Positions 63,660-64,000 of a DNA stretch of 64,000 bases are shown in pieces (positions within the stretch are counted from its first letter, which is position 1; every line of letters begins with the position of its first letter). Origin of the DNA: Mycolicibacterium sp. MU0053. GTDB taxonomy: Bacteria > Actinomycetota > Actinomycetes > Mycobacteriales > Mycobacteriaceae. The position numbers and the translations under genes are program-made. The stretch lies in NCBI RefSeq assembly GCF_963378095.1, contig NZ_OY726397.1, forward strand, positions 4,712,001-4,776,000. Direction: 5' to 3'. The notes beneath the pieces were generated by a model. That model searched no databases and was not told where the DNA came from. It saw only the letters and a program-made list of their open reading frames with translations.

Positions 63660-64000
63660 ATGCGCACCGTTGTGATAGACGCCCCAGGTCAAATCCGTAT
63701 CGACACTCGGCCCGATCCGGAGTTGCCCGGACCGGACGGCGTCGTGGTCGAAGTCGTGGCCACCGCCATCTGCGGATCGGATCTGCACTTCTATGAAGGC
63801 GACTATCCGTTGTTCGATCCCGTGGCACTGGGCCACGAAGCGATCGGCACGGTGGTCGAGAAGGGCGCCGAGGTCCGCACCGTCGAGGTCGGCGACCTGG
63901 TCCTGGTGTCCTCGGTGGCCGGCTGCGGCGCCTGCATCGGATGTGCCACCCGCGACCCGATCAACTGTCTGTCCGGACCGCAGATCTTCGGTGCAGGTGC
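63660..64000 (+). CDS. Zinc-dependent alcohol dehydrogenase, N-terminal part (cut by window end)
   Basis: The ATG at 63660 follows AAGGAGGG; 113 codons are visible and open to the edge. Seen are the catalytic zinc site AICGSDLHFYEGD and LGHEAIGTVVEKG, and the structural zinc cysteines in AGCGACIGCATRDPINCLSG. It begins 34 nt after the monooxygenase stop on the same strand, so the two may have formed a ketone or alcohol oxidation pathway (alcohol to ketone to ester). The substrate is unknown. Confidence 0.88.
   Translation, partial: MRTVVIDAPGQIRIDTRPDPELPGPDGVVVEVVATAICGSDLHFYEGDYPLFDPVALGHEAIGTVVEKGAEVRTVEVGDLVLVSSVAGCGACIGCATRDPINCLSGPQIFGAG

Overview
The window is high-GC actinobacterial chromosome (GC-rich third codon positions; GTG and TTG starts common) and reads as a Mycobacterium, most likely a rapidly growing Mycolicibacterium. 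The evidence is a complete mce1 locus, a gene order that follows, in reverse, the M. tuberculosis Rv0135-Rv0176 region as I remember it, and a fructose phosphotransferase set that M. tuberculosis lacks. No rRNA, tRNA, CRISPR array, prophage or insertion sequence was seen.

Layout. (a) 1-13276, minus strand: the mce1 lipid-import operon fadD5-yrbE1A-yrbE1B-mce1ABCDEF-mam1A-mam1B, the last gene cut by the window edge. The divergent GntR repressor gene mce1R follows (13399-14091). (b) 14101-22770: a small acidic protein, a TB18.5-type SRPBCC protein, a TetR regulator, a 36-residue leaderless microprotein ahead of a HAD phosphatase, a DUF2236 oxygenase-like gene, pntA-pntB, fadE2 and ptpB. (c) 22816-28397, minus: DUF456 protein, quinone oxidoreductase, SDR, aldehyde dehydrogenase, SAM methyltransferase and TetR, equivalent to Rv0149-Rv0144. 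(d) 28696-43830: a block absent from the M. tuberculosis order at this point, with TetR-FUSC, R2lox-TetR, pirin, a full fructose PTS (ptsI / fruR-fruK-fruA-ptsH), a deazaflavin oxidoreductase, a CPH-type copper ATPase and a fumarylacetoacetase-like hydrolase. (e) 43884-54420: the Rv0143-Rv0135 block (ClC channel, AlkA-type glycosylase, SnoaL, DUF427, epimerase, SnoaL, msrA, cyp138, TetR) with a Dps, an ArsR-SRPBCC pair and a thioesterase-like gene interleaved. (f) 54413-58672, minus: a tightly overlapping five-gene operon of two large membrane proteins, a cupredoxin-like lipoprotein, a one-helix protein and a C39-like putative cysteine peptidase. I cannot assign its function and it is my best candidate for an undescribed system. 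(g) 58772-64000: STAS protein, GlgX debranching enzyme, a Baeyer-Villiger-type monooxygenase broken by a frameshift, and the start of a zinc alcohol dehydrogenase.

How genes work together. FadD5, YrbE1AB, Mce1A-F and Mam1AB form one envelope-spanning lipid importer under Mce1R. EI, HPr, FruA and FruK form a closed fructose uptake and phosphorylation pathway under FruR. FadE2, the SDR, the aldehyde dehydrogenase and the quinone reductase look like lipid or aldehyde catabolism; fadE2, the aldehyde dehydrogenase and one TetR gene share a near-identical 16-bp operator. Regulation is unusually readable here: several genes carry a TANNNT -10 box 6-7 nt before the start codon (leaderless transcripts), and many regulators have clear palindromic operators next to them.
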